Source of the DNA: Monocercomonoides exilis
Lineage: Eukaryota > Preaxostyla > Oxymonadida > Polymastigidae
NCBI GenBank assembly: GCA_001643675.2
Contig: LSRY02000005.1
Location: forward strand, 188,501 to 252,500
Length of the DNA stretch: 64,000 bases
Direction: 5' to 3'
Below are positions 24,852-35,700 of this stretch, in pieces; within the stretch, counting starts at the first letter, position 1; every line of letters starts with the position of its first letter. The position numbers and the translations under genes were made by a program. The notes under the pieces are model-generated. The model did no database searches, was not told where the DNA came from, and was given only the letters and a program-made list of their open reading frames with translations.

Positions 24852-26087
24852 GTGTGCGAATGGCTTCAACTGCATCTTCTTCAAAAAGCACAAATGGCGT
24901 TTGCCAATGAAAGAGACTCAAACGAGGTTGCAAGACCTCTTCTAAACAGAAGACGGATCCTCTGAAAACGGTAATATTTCGATGCTTGTGGAAGTCTCGA
25001 GCATGCAATCCATTGCTCTTTCGGAAAGATCGAGCGGAGTTCAAGCCGAACTTTGCTGAAGCTGTGCGAATGCTGTTTGAACAGAATGGGAGACATATTT
25101 TTTCAGTTTGTGGCAATTCATTTCAAGCCACTTTCTGAATAATTATTTTTCCATTTTTTTTGCCTTTGAGTTTATTGTCAAATTTTGCTCTAAGCTATAT
25201 GTGTGCATTCGATTATGTGATTCAATTCTTTTCGTTTTCTTCATTTTTTCTTATTTATTTATTTATTTTTGTTTTTAATGAGGATGATAAATGGTTTTCT
25301 GACCAATCAAAAACATGCTTTTGAGAAACGTGCTTCCAAGAGTTGTTTTTGCTGTTTTGTCTTTCCTGGTTGCTTGTTTGCATGATTTTGGCTCAAAGGA
25401 AGAAACAAACAACAATCGCTTAAAGCATCAAACGAAGTTCTCATGACTAAAGATTGAAAAACTGAGCAAAAAAAGTTTGAAAATGAATGAAGGAGTTGAA
25501 TAAACTTTGTGCAACTTTTGCAGTTTCTCTTTTCAACAGCGCGAGAGTATTTTGTTCCAAAAATAATTGAATAAAAACAATCTTCCTTCACCTCGTGTTT
25601 GCATTTCCATCTTAAATTCTATTGCAAACAATTTTTTTTAAGTGAAAAATAATGTATCCAAGTCGGAAAGTCAAGTTCAACTTCAATCTGCCAAGCCATT
25701 GACAAACAAAAGACGAACCAACAATTTCAATTGCATTATTGCCATTTCAGATTTTGAGTATCGTTGAAAATCATTACCTTTCGTTCGAATCCTTCAGTTG
25801 CTCTTTGGCGTTCAAAACCCTCAGGAAAGCGAAAACAGTTATTTTTTGATGCTCTTTTCCATTTCACTTTTTTTGTTAATGAGTCTCTTCCACAGTTATT
25901 TTCTCCATTCACACATCCCAAAAATCTCATACTGCAATTGGATCGATTTATTTTATTTCATCTTGGAACGTGCACAAAATAGAAATAGACCCTTTTCTTT
26001 TTTTATGATGATAATTGCTCGCATTTCTGAAGCAAAGCAGCAATAACACAACAAAACTTATCTGTTCTTCTTCATTCGTCTTCTGTT
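24852..26087. other. Intergenic region between convergent genes
   Basis: 24860-25120 still shows coding-like codon composition on the plus strand, with several stops. It could be residue of an older 3' end of the receptor gene or of a decayed exon. The rest is AT-rich with no recognisable gene. Confidence 0.4.
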
Positions 26088-28295
26088 TCACTTGATTTTC
26101 GCTTCCTTCAACAGCCACTTCACCTGCTTGCCAAGTCCCGCCTTGCTCAGCTCTGCATCCTTCACGCTGCTCACCGCAATTCTCAAACTCTTTCCAGCTT
26201 CCTCTTTGCAAAAGCCTGCCCCTCTATTATCATATGCTTCTTGCTCCTTTCCGCTCTCACTCCTCCATGACTCTGAACGCGATATATGGTGGCTCCTGTG
26301 TCCATGTCGATGATGCCTGTGATGAGAATGGTCATTATTCATTGCGTGTTGCGAATCCCATTCTTCAATCAATTTGCTCAGTGAAGAGTTTTTATCTCTT
26401 CTGAGGAATCTGTTGTCACAATGCCCATGAGTGAAATCATGATGTCGCCTGTGATGCCTGTGTTCATGCTTTGTGGTTGTCTTCAACGAACTCACCATCG
26501 AACTTGCATCTGAACTGTCTCCGCTAGGCCTTGCTTCACTCTGCTCCTTCTCTTCCCCTTTTGGTTCATCATTTAATTCTTCATCTGCGTTTCCTCCTCC
26601 CTTTCTCTCTGATTTTCTTTTCTCCACACAATTAATACGAGCAGATTTCTCGCTAAATCCTCTTTTCTCAAATCCTTTTCCCAATGCCAGTCTCTTTTCT
26701 TTGCCATCTTCATCGCCTTCATCATCATCATCATCAAGTATCAAGCTCTTTTTTTCCTTTATGCGCAAATTCTCTTTCCACTTTCCCCTTGCTTTTTCCT
26801 GCCTCAAAACATCCTTCGTTATTTCTTTTCTCTCATCCTTTTTCTTCAAAATATTATTATTATCTTCTTGTCCAGAATCTTCAATATATCTTCTCTGCAA
26901 TATGTGCTCTTTTTCCTCGTCTGTTCTATTTGTCACGCTTCCTCTTCTTTTCATCTTTTGCGCTTCAAACAGATCTTGGTCCTCTTCTTCAGATGCATCT
27001 CCAATCTCAAATATCTCGTCTCTCCCAATACTAATTTTCTTGCCTATTCCCGTTTCCCATCTCTCTTCCTCTCTCCTTTCAGCCTCGTAAATTCTTGACT
27101 CTTTTCTTTTTCCTTCTCCTCTTTCGTCTTCTTCTTCTTCGATTCCTGTTTTAGTCTGCTGTTTGCTTTCTTTTCTATCCTCAGCAGTATCGTCAATGTG
27201 CCACTCATAAATCCCTGACTCACGCTTCAAATTGTCGTATGTTTTGTCGCTTTCTTCTGAGCCATCTCCTTTTCCCTCAGCAAAATCCTCCATCTCGCTC
27301 TCCCCGCATCCCCCAATCATCGCAATGTCTGCCAAAGAGACTGTAATCGGACTTGATGCACCTTCTCTCTTGAGCACAATCTGCTCTGAAAGAAGCGAAG
27401 AATATGGAAAGTCGGAAGAAGGCAAATCGATCCTGCTGATATCAGCTTCCAAAGATGTTTCGCCTGAAGACAAAGCAGTCTCTGCCTTCGTTTCCGTATT
27501 TTGCTTCGAAGATAATAATGGTTCTTGCATTGGCGACGATGCCATTGAAGAGGATTCCCTTTGGCCTGATGAAGATGGAGAAGTGGTTTCGCTGCGCGAC
27601 ATTTTCATCCGATTCTGTGAATCATGCAATGCATTTGAGTTCGCCAGCAGAGATCTGTCAGTCTGTTCAGCTGATAGCCCTTGAGTCGCATTGGCACTGT
27701 GCTCTGCCTTCTCTTCCTTCATTCCTCCACCCAAAAAGCCCAACCGAAATCGTTTTCTCGGGGGCTGCACGTTGCTCGTTCGATGAAGTTTTTCATCAGC
27801 GCTTGCAGATGCACGAGCAACACTTTCTGCGCTGACTTTTGTCACAAGCAATTTCGGTTCATCCTCTTTGGCAGCTTCTCCAAGTCCGAAAACGCTTCCC
27901 AAAATGCCTTTTCCTTTCTCCCCTTCATTGGCTCCTGATTCTTTTCTGTTCGCCTTCTGCTGCCCTTTCCTGCTCTCAGCATGCCCCACATTCACTTTTT
28001 CTTTTGATATCAGTTTTTCAGTCATCGGCAAAAACAAGTCATCCTCGTCAATTACCCCATGTACTCCATATACTGTGTTTGATGACTGCACGGCTTCGCC
28101 GTCTTCTATCTCGCGACTCGTTCCGTCATATGCCTCCGAAAATAGTTTGTCAAACTCTTCGTCCCATCCCTCTGATTCCTCCCAAGCTTCGTAATCCTCG
28201 AAGCCCACTTCCCTTTCCTCGATGATTTGTGTGCATTTGTCTGCTGTTTTGTCGAGACCGACTAAAGCAATCTCCATTGACAAAATACAATTCAT
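26088..28295 (-). CDS. Charged, His-rich protein of unknown function
   Basis: An open frame of about 735 aa ends in TGA. I start it at ATG 28295 (a second ATG is at 28277), because the frame further upstream turns AT-rich like intergenic DNA and has no ATG. The N-terminal 60 residues are mixed and mildly acidic (EIALVGLDK..., then EDYEAWEESEGWDEEF). The middle is dominated by Glu, Lys, Ser and Arg and is likely disordered. Near the C-terminus two His clusters (nt about 26290-26345 and 26430-26465) flank a short helical segment (SLSKLIEEW). The last 50 residues are basic and helical. I recognise no family. The His clusters could bind metal, but nothing in the sequence proves it. It sits tail-to-tail with the receptor gene. 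Confidence 0.7.
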   Translation of the reverse strand: MNCILSMEIALVGLDKTADKCTQIIEEREVGFEDYEAWEESEGWDEEFDKLFSEAYDGTSREIEDGEAVQSSNTVYGVHGVIDEDDLFLPMTEKLISKEKVNVGHAESRKGQQKANRKESGANEGEKGKGILGSVFGLGEAAKEDEPKLLVTKVSAESVARASASADEKLHRTSNVQPPRKRFRLGFLGGGMKEEKAEHSANATQGLSAEQTDRSLLANSNALHDSQNRMKMSRSETTSPSSSGQRESSSMASSPMQEPLLSSKQNTETKAETALSSGETSLEADISRIDLPSSDFPYSSLLSEQIVLKREGASSPITVSLADIAMIGGCGESEMEDFAEGKGDGSEESDKTYDNLKRESGIYEWHIDDTAEDRKESKQQTKTGIEEEEDERGEGKRKESRIYEAERREEERWETGIGKKISIGRDEIFEIGDASEEEDQDLFEAQKMKRRGSVTNRTDEEKEHILQRRYIEDSGQEDNNNILKKKDERKEITKDVLRQEKARGKWKENLRIKEKKSLILDDDDDEGDEDGKEKRLALGKGFEKRGFSEKSARINCVEKRKSERKGGGNADEELNDEPKGEEKEQSEARPSGDSSDASSMVSSLKTTTKHEHRHHRRHHDFTHGHCDNRFLRRDKNSSLSKLIEEWDSQHAMNNDHSHHRHHRHGHRSHHISRSESWRSESGKEQEAYDNRGAGFCKEEAGKSLRIAVSSVKDAELSKAGLGKQVKWLLKEAKIK

Positions 28296-29038
28296 AAACA
28301 AATTCTTCTTGTTTAATAATCCCAATTGAATCAAATTTACAACTTTCCCAATTTTTCTGGAATTTAAATTGCCCTTCGATTCTGTGCTGTTTGGCCTCCT
28401 TACTCCTCTGTGAAGCAAGAAAAGCGCAAAACAATTATATTAAAATATAAAAATGGTCCTGATCCGCTCATAATTATTCTCTCCTGCCTCTTCCAGGCAT
28501 CCATCATCCACCCCATGCCTTCGGCCATTCGTGCCTCTCTGATTGTGAAGTGCTGAGAAGCAGCCAAGCAGAAGTGCTCTTTGTGAAGTGCTTCCAAAAA
28601 CAAACACAACAGCCAATTTCTCAAAAGAGGCAGACCAAAAAATGAAAAACGGATTGTGTGGGGAAAAAAACAATTAATAAACAAATAAATAAGCTGCACA
28701 ATAACGTCATTCCAAAGGCAACCACGAATTCTTGCTGTGTGGCGAGCCAGTCGCATTCCATTTTGTTCTTCATTGCTCACAATCTTCATTTTATCCTTTT
28801 CCTCTCCAAAATTCGTTTTTCCAACCATTCCTTCTCCCAAACTTCTGGCATTCGGCTGAAACAGGCGTTGCTTTGCAGATGTCCATCAATAGCTCGCAGA
28901 AACACTTTCCCAGGCAATATGCTCATTGTGGTGGCTGTGGCATTGCAGGTGTGTGCATCGTGGCTGCAAATGAATCATAATAATCTGCTCCAAAAAAAGA
29001 ACAGAAAAAAGTGAACACGAAAAATGAAAAAATGAAAA
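28296..29038 (-). other. Gap with several short coding-like minus-strand frames
   Basis: Between the His-rich gene and the zf-HIT gene the minus strand has short frames with protein-like composition. One starts at about 28922 (MSILPGKVFLRAI...). An overlapping one at about 28770 contains a hydrophobic helix (FGMTLLCSLFICLLIVFF). Another covers 28500-28600. None links to a neighbour by a convincing GT-AG intron. They may be exons of a small membrane protein gene or remnants of one. Confidence 0.3.
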
Positions 29039-29815
29039 TCATAGAATTCTGAAACCTTGGGGCAAATAAGCTCCAAAAGAAAATGGCTGAAATGGAACTT
29101 GGGGAGCATAGCAAAAAGGAGAATAATATCCAGCCATCCCCTGCTGCATTGGGGCACTCTCTGCTGGCCGAAGCACAGGCACCACTTTCTCCCCCTTTTG
29201 CTCCTCAGAAGCTTTCTCGGAGCTGTTTTCTGCAAGGTGTCGCTGCTTCTGCGGTCGAACTTCTTCCATTCCATCATCCTTGCTCTTGTCTTTCCCATCC
29301 CGTTTTTCTTGCGCAATAAATGCCTGGAACAGCGCGCCTTTCGATAACTGCTGTGTCTCTTCCCTTTTTGCACTGCTGTCGCTCATCGACGCTTCAACAG
29401 CCTCCAGCTCGCTCATCATCGCTTCATACAAAATCGGCTTTGTCCCGAACCGTGGCATTGCTGGTACCTCCTCTTCACCACGTTCCCCAATTTGTATTTC
29501 CTTGCGCGCCTGCTGCATCTTCCTTACCAGGTTCTCGGGAGGCACAAACGAAGGCCTTTTCGCTTCCTTTTCTTTTCGCTTCGCCCTCTCCACCTCCAGC
29601 GCCATCGACTCCAGGAAGTGCAGGTCAGAAACCATCGTTTGCACGTTCATCTCAGACAGACGCACAAACTGCTGCGGCTGCCTCTTCCCCGTGCACCCGC
29701 TCTGTTCTTTGTGTTTCTTCACACACTCCACACAGCATGTCCGCACCCCGCACTCCGGGCACTTGTACTTCCACTCCTGCTTTTTGCATATTTCGCACAT
29801 GCCCTCGTCTGCCAT
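29039..29815 (-). CDS. zf-HIT protein, box C/D snoRNP assembly factor BCD1/ZNHIT6-like
   Basis: A 258-aa intronless frame, ATG 29815, TGA stop. Residues 7-41 form a zf-HIT zinc finger with Cys at 7, 10, 19, 22, 27/28, 31, His 35 and Cys 41. The region after it (about 48-75, QQFVRLSEMN then DLHFLE) matches the BCD1/ZNHIT6 subgroup, where this finger is followed by a conserved MN..DY.FLE-type stretch. In other eukaryotes BCD1 helps assemble box C/D snoRNPs that guide rRNA 2'-O-methylation and acts in the nucleus. The C-terminal 180 residues are Lys/Glu-rich, then Pro/Tyr/Phe-rich, and do not align to anything I know. Neighbouring genes share strand but not pathway. Confidence 0.85.
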   Translation of the reverse strand: MADEGMCEICKKQEWKYKCPECGVRTCCVECVKKHKEQSGCTGKRQPQQFVRLSEMNVQTMVSDLHFLESMALEVERAKRKEKEAKRPSFVPPENLVRKMQQARKEIQIGERGEEEVPAMPRFGTKPILYEAMMSELEAVEASMSDSSAKREETQQLSKGALFQAFIAQEKRDGKDKSKDDGMEEVRPQKQRHLAENSSEKASEEQKGEKVVPVLRPAESAPMQQGMAGYYSPFCYAPQVPFQPFSFGAYLPQGFRIL

Positions 29816-30342
29816 CTGCTGCTTGCTGCTCCAAGAGTGGGCTTTTACAAAAAAAATTCACTCAGCACAAAATAACCTATGGGCCAAGAACAAAAGAAAA
29901 AACATCCACACCAAATACCTCTATCCATCAGAAACTTTTATCTATCTTCAAGCATGTGAGCAGATTAAGCACTTGCCAGAATTCGTTGAAGTCGCTCAAT
30001 CGGAAAGAGATTGGAAAAAAAGAGATTTTCATTTTTTTCAACTTAAAACAAAAGTTTTGAAAGCTTAGTCGAATAGCTACAATGCATCGACTTTAAATTA
30101 CCCCTTTTAAATAGACCCTCAAAATATAGGGGGAAAAAAATAATGAGCAAGGAGAAGTGAAGCAGTGGCAAGCACAATGATAAAGGAGAATGCTTCAAAA
30201 CCACAACAGAAAACACATACAACCAAAAATCAAACAAAAAGCTTCACGAAAAACGCAAACAGGAAAGCAATATCACAACACAAATAAATCGAAAAATGAA
30301 ATCAAAAGTAAACGGAAAAGAGAAAAAATTGAATGCGACCGT
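29816..30342. other. Spacer between zf-HIT and hemerythrin genes
   Basis: AT-rich, containing the 3' flank of the hemerythrin and the 5' flank of the zf-HIT gene. I see no gene. Confidence 0.5.
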
Positions 30343-30945
30343 CTAGCAAATCGACTCTCCCCTCTCTTCCTTCTCCTTGATCCTCTTCACTGTGCACCGC
30401 AGCTGCTCTCTGTCTTTCTGCGAAAGAGCCCCGCTGCGCATGTGGGCCTTCCAAGAGGGCGGCAGCACGAGGCGGTCGAAGGGCACAGGCTGCACCAAGC
30501 GCTTGGCATCGAAGGTGCGCAGCAGATAGATGGCCAGCTGCTGGTCGGCTGTGCGGATGTGGCTCATGATCCACATCGAGCAGAACGCCACAACATCCGA
30601 TAGCGGCGCCTCGCCTGCCTCGATGCCTGCCACAAACGTCAGCGCAGAGCCCAGCAGCTCCACGTGTGCCTGGCAGTGTCTGCTCTGCACCTGCGCCGGA
30701 TAGTGCGTGGCCTCCATCATCTGCTCCTCGTCTGCAAAGTGGATCATCGCCACTGCCAGCAGCTTGTCCCCTGCCTGCGCCACCTCTGCCAGCGGGGCGT
30801 GCTGCGCAACCAGCGCCACAATTGCTGCCAGCGTGTCGACCAGCACGTGGTGTGCCTAGTCCATCCGCCCCACCTGCGTCACCAGCTCTTCGCTCCACAC
30901 AATCTGCTCCTCCTTCGCAGAGGTCGCAAGATGCTCAATATACAT
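30343..30945 (-). CDS. Hemerythrin-like O2/iron-binding protein with in-frame TAG
   Basis: 200 codons from ATG 30945 to TAG 30343, with codon 30 also TAG (30856-30858). If codon 30 is read through, the protein has the complete hemerythrin di-iron ligand set: His 32/33, His 69 with Glu 73, His 90 and His 94 (HxxxH), and His 129 with Asp 134 (HxxxxD). The typical N-terminal W....VG...D motif precedes the TAG. Hemerythrins form a four-helix bundle binding two irons and O2. In microaerophilic protists they are thought to buffer or sense oxygen or iron. The gene is strikingly GC-rich against AT-rich surroundings, which fits either strong codon bias or lateral origin. The TAG could be a sequencing error, real read-through or early pseudogenisation; no other defect is seen. 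Confidence 0.8.
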
Positions 30946-30990
30946 CGTTTTGCTCTGAATATAAAAGAATCACATAATAATTTGAAAAAT

Positions 30991-32055
30991 TATTAGTGTC
31001 AGAAATTTATCGGTACCCAAAAAATTATACGGGACCTAAATTTTCTGGCTCTCAAGAGCACTTTCAGAAAAAAATAAATAATAGAAAATAATTAATATAT
31101 TATAATATACTATTCCTGAAAATATTTTTGATTTTTTCAATATTTGTGAAAAGATCTGGTGTTTTTTGTTTTATTTTTTTGATCAAAGACTTGCTCGTAT
31201 TTTCATGAGCTTTTTGTTTTGAGTGTTTTGAATGTTGTTATTGATATTAGACTTATCTTTTTTTATGTATTTTTTGGGTATTTTTCATTGTCTAACACTT
31301 CATTTTTTTATTATTCTTTCCATTTCACTAAATTTCGATAAAATTTAAAAAAAATTGTGAAATAAGAGTTCCCATGTTTTTGTTCATAATAGAATAGTTA
31401 AAAAACTGATTGATATGTGTATCACCTAAATTTTGAAATGAAAAAATATGTTTTTTCGTTAATTCAAAAGGGGAAGAATGTAAATTATCAACAAGTGAAG
31501 GATGTCAGAAAAAAGAAAATCTTCAATTTTTAATGATCGAGATTATTATTCAAAAAAACATGTTTTTGTGTATTTTTGTGTTTAAAACTTCAAATCATAT
31601 TTTTTCATTTCAAAATTTAGGTGATACACATATCAATCAGTTTTTTAACTATTCTATTATGAACAAAAACATGGGAACTCTTATTTCACAATTTTTTTTA
31701 AATTTTATCGAAATTTAGTGAAATGGAAAGAATAATAAAAAAATGAAGTGTTAGACAATGAAAAATACCCAAAAAATACATAAAAAAAGATAAGTCTAAT
31801 ATCAATAACAACATTCAAAACACTCAAAACAAAAAGCTCATGAAAATACGAGCAAGTCTTTGATCAAAAAAATAAAACAAAAAACACCAGATCTTTTCAC
31901 AAATATTGAAAAAATCAAAAATATTTTCAGGAATAGTATATTATAATATATTAATTATTTTCTATTATTTATTTTTTTCTGAAAGTGCTCTTGAGAGCCA
32001 GAGAATTTAGGTCCCGATAAAAAAAAGGGGATATGATAAATTACTGACCCTAATC
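30991..32055. mobile_element. Foldback (long inverted repeat) element, about 1.07 kb
   Basis: Near-identical inverted arms of about 430-460 bp (about 30991-31450 and 31597-32055) enclose a 146-bp loop. Landmarks are GGGACCTAAATTTTCTGG at about 31041 and its complement ending near 32014. The innermost arm is ATCACCTAAATTTTGAAATG at 31421 against its complement at 31607-31626. No coding sequence lies inside. The outermost bases (ATTAG..GTCAG) also pair but less perfectly. High arm identity suggests recent insertion or gene conversion. It ends only about 46 bp upstream of the hemerythrin ATG. Confidence 0.85.
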
Positions 32056-33470
32056 TGCAATTTTCTCATCTTTTATAAAGTCATTTTTCTAAATATATTT
32101 TTCATGGACATATCAAAACAATAAATAGCAACATTTTGAATTTTTTATTTTCTGAAAATGTAAAATCTTAAACCAAGAAAAAAAGACGGAATTTGTGTTG
32201 AGATGGAGAGAGAGAGAGTGAAAATTGAAACATTAAAAAAAAAAATTGCTTCAAGTTCAAGAGAGAAAATGTGAAAATTAAAAGAATTAGTGCACAACAA
32301 AAAATGAATCAATTATCGCAATGGTCACGATATATATCCATAATCTTTCGAAAAAGAAGAATAGATGAATTGCACAATTTTTGTGTAATTGTGAAATTTT
32401 CGAAAAATTTTGAAATTCGTATATGTTATTTTGAAATTATCAAGCAATTTTGAAATTTCTCAGAAAAATTGAAAATAAGGCAGTTATTTTAAGTTTCACC
32501 AACAAATTTCAAGTTAAATAAAAATTGTGGGAAGATCTTCATTTTTCGCATTAAAATTGTGATGTTCAAAAATTATTGGAAATTTGTTAAAAATATTATT
32601 AATTATGTTTTGAACAATTTTCATCATGTTCACCATTCAATAATGTGAAGCAAATCGTTTATTGAAGTTTTATTCCAACCATGAAAATAAAAATAATTAA
32701 ATATTATATCACAAGTTTATTGTGATTATCTAAATATTTTTGTGACAACAAATGATTGTCAATGTTCAAAACATCAAAAATTTCAATGGAGAAAATAATT
32801 TGTAAATGTTTTGTGATTTTCATTGACTGTGAAACTATGAACGCAATCATTGAAAACAATCATTAATAAATCGAATCAGTACCTCCAATGAAACAAATGA
32901 CATTCTATGCCTTTTAATGATTAAAAAATTGACAAAAACCGATGATTAAAAGGAATAAATCTGCATTGTTGTCCGATTCATAAAGTTGGTTTCCATTAAA
33001 CCACAACAAATTTGAGCCGAAAATGAACAGATCATATCCATAGAAATGATTTTCCACTGGATAAAAAAGAAAAGAATCAAATATTCACAAACGATTTACT
33101 GATTTTTTGTTTCTTTTTGAATAAATGACTTTCTTCTACTGTTATATCTCTTCACGCGGCAATCAAATCTCTGTGTGTGGATCGTATGGTCGTTTGAATA
33201 ATCTGAGTTGAATGTGAAAATTTGTTCAAAGTCTTATTAAACAAAATGTTGATTAAAAAGGAAATACAACTAATTTTTGAACCGTTCTATCAGTAATTTG
33301 ACGCAAGATACATGATTTGGAGCTTTTCACAGACTAGAAATAAAATAAAACAATACATCGTTTTGTTTAACATTTTTTTCCATGGAGAACGGAAACACAA
33401 ACCATTTATCTTCAGATTTTATTCACATCAACTTTATCCATCACGTCTCGAATCCTCCAAAAAACAACAA
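32056..33470. other. AT-rich spacer
   Basis: AT-rich sequence with simple repeats and a short (GA)n near 32205-32218. I see no gene. Confidence 0.6.
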
Positions 33471-33534
33471 GATTTAATTTGAAATTTCATATTTTGCAAC
33501 ATGAAAAGGTTCTGAAACGACTTTCACATTTTTA

Positions 33535-34920
33535 AGTGGATGCTGAACACAGATTAACCTTGCCATTCCGAAGGCAAAGAAGGGATGATGAGAAAGTGAC
33601 TTGTGTGTTTGATCAGTGCATTCCGTTGTTCCCATGCGTACTGATGAAACTGTGGGGATATGTTGTAGCACTTTCGGAGACAATTTCAGTTTCGCTGGTG
33701 AATCTGCATCATCAACTTGCAACGTTGGTGTGAAAGTTGTTTAGGAGAAAGTGGATCTTAGTATCGAACTGCGTGAACGCGTTCCATTTGATCTGCATTC
33801 TGTTTAATCCTTTTAAGTTACAACCTTCCACAGCTCAACTGGTGTTCCGATCTGCCCAGTCGAGGAGTGTGACTGTGAAGACAGATGATGAAGTGATAAG
33901 ATGAGGAGTTGTCGAGAATGAAGTGTGGAAGATTGAGGAGATAGTGGTGAAACTGGCAAGGAAGATTCTGGAGCTGAGGTAGAAACACAATACAAAGGTG
34001 AAGGAGCTGATGGAGCAGCTGGTGGAGATGAAGAAGAACATAGAGCTCAGCTAGGAGGAGTGGTGAGTGTGGTTAGCAAACAGATACTAATGGTTTGGCG
34101 ATGCATGCTGCCATGCTTTTTTCACTGGCCTCTGCATAGTGCGGGATGGTTTTATTTTTGGCTTTGTTGATTCTGCAGTTGGGGCTGCGTGAAAAGTGCC
34201 AGGAGACGGTTGCAGTTATTATTAAAAATGGAAGTGTTGTGGTCCTGTCGGTATACACAAGCGGAAAAGGAGTTGTTGTGAAGTTGGGCGTTATGTGAGT
34301 TTCGATGGAGAAGTTAACTGATGAGGAGGAGAAGATGAAAGGATGGGATCAAAATCTTGGATCAGCGAAAGATCGGAGAAGAACGACGCTGTGACCAATG
34401 GTGGAAGCATTGATGATAATGGTGGTTGTTGTGAAGGAGGAGTGAATGCAACGTTGCGGTAGAAGATAAACAAAATCTTGAAGGAAACGAAGATGCTGAT
34501 GGAGCTATCGAAAGTGTATGAGAAGATGATAATAGAGCAGAAGGCGCTGTTCAATGAGGTGATTGAGACGCAGCAGACGGCGCTTGCGCGAAAGAAACAG
34601 GAGCAGAAGAAAATGAAGGCATCATATGAAGAGAATGTTGAACGGCAGGTTGGGCAGGTAAAGGAGCAAAATGAGCTGGTGTTGCGGGGAAACTTTGACA
34701 TGGAAAGTGATTGAGGGGCAGAGAAGAAAGGGGCGAGAGAGTGTTACAGAACGAATAGGAGATGGATGAACAGAAGAGGAGGCGAAGAAAACGAAGAAGA
34801 AGAAGGAGAAGGAGGAGGAGAAGAGAAAGAAAAAGATGTTGATGATGAAGTCCAATTATTTTCTTCCTCTATTTCATTCAAAGCAACCAGCGGAACTGTT
34901 TCTGCTCCATTTCTCAGCAA
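33535..34920 (+). pseudogene. Decayed coiled-coil protein gene
   Basis: Several plus-strand stretches have coding composition but are broken by stops in or near frame. About 33880-34060 is a Lys/Glu/Leu heptad-like coil cut by TGA, TAG and TAG. About 34150-34360 holds a mixed segment ending in TGA. About 34478-34920 is another coil that reads through one TGA (34712-34714) into a Gly/Glu-rich tail and ends in TAA. Stops of all three kinds and frame changes show a true pseudogene. The original family is not recognisable. Confidence 0.55.
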
Positions 34921-34995
34921 ATAATCCGCAGAAAGATTGTTCTAACGAAAAGAAGAAGAAGAAGAATTTGAAGAATTATTATTATTTTTATTATT

Positions 34996-35700
34996 TTAAT
35001 TGTCATTATTATTACAATGATCATTGTTATTATTCAAATCATCCTTATTCTGCTGAGCCAGCACATTCATGCCAAAAGAAACCTTTTTATTCAGCTGAAT
35101 CGGATGGCAGTCTCTGAACAGGGAAAGAAGGCCACACAAAAAAGACCAGGCGAGAAGAGAAAGAGATTGAGCAAGATAGAAACTGAGAGGGCGAGGAAGG
35201 AGTGAGCCTATGAAAAGAGGAGAAGAGAAGGAAGAAGTGTTTTGTGGCTTTTCAGATAAAAATGATGTTTCAGTTGTTGTTTGAGGAGTTATTTGACTTG
35301 AAAAATCTCCATTTTCATTGAAAACTTCGTAACTTAGCTGATTTTCATACAATTTGTCCTTCTTCATGTATTCATACGCCAACTCTAACAGATTCTCTGT
35401 CAAAATCTTGTTAGACAAATAGCCTGCTCTTGTATTCTCCAAAGATCTGTTGTTTGAAGAAGAAGAAGATGATGATGAAGAAGATGAAGAAGATGAAGAA
35501 GAAGAAGATAATGATGATGATGATGATGATGACGATGATGAAGCAGAATCGCAAGAATCATAAGAAGAAAAGGAAGAAGAAAAAGAATAAAAAATGAGGA
35601 GGAAGAAGAAGAAAAGGAAGATGATGACGACGAAAAATATTTGAAAATTGTTTTTCAACCAGATAGACTGAAATTTGATTAAACATTCAGTTTTCCCCAA
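34996..35700 (-). CDS. Possible short Ser-rich protein or gene fragment
   Basis: A 234-codon frame whose first codon is TTG, so a true start is not visible; an AG at about 35680 could be a splice acceptor. It has a hydrophobic stretch (FFVVIIFLFFFFLLIFY), a Ser run coded by (GAT/GAA) repeats, and about 150 residues of ordinary composition (ELAYEYMKKDKLYENQ). It could be a remnant of a membrane protein or chance openness in low-complexity DNA. I recognise no family. Confidence 0.3.
   Translation of the reverse strand: MGKTECLIKFQSIWLKNNFQIFFVVIIFLFFFFLLIFYSFSSSFSSYDSCDSASSSSSSSSSSLSSSSSSSSSSSSSSSSSSNNRSLENTRAGYLSNKILTENLLELAYEYMKKDKLYENQLSYEVFNENGDFSSQITPQTTTETSFLSEKPQNTSSFSSPLFIGSLLPRPLSFYLAQSLSLLAWSFLCGLLSLFRDCHPIQLNKKVSFGMNVLAQQNKDDLNNNNDHCNNNDN

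Noticed and set aside
25770-25800. GTTCGAATCC-like T-loop suggesting a tRNA
   Set aside because: No matching acceptor stem or anticodon arm around it.
30853-30870. An 18-nt GT..AG segment in the hemerythrin that would remove the TAG in frame
   Set aside because: It is far shorter than any other intron here and would delete the conserved VG...D part of the hemerythrin fold.
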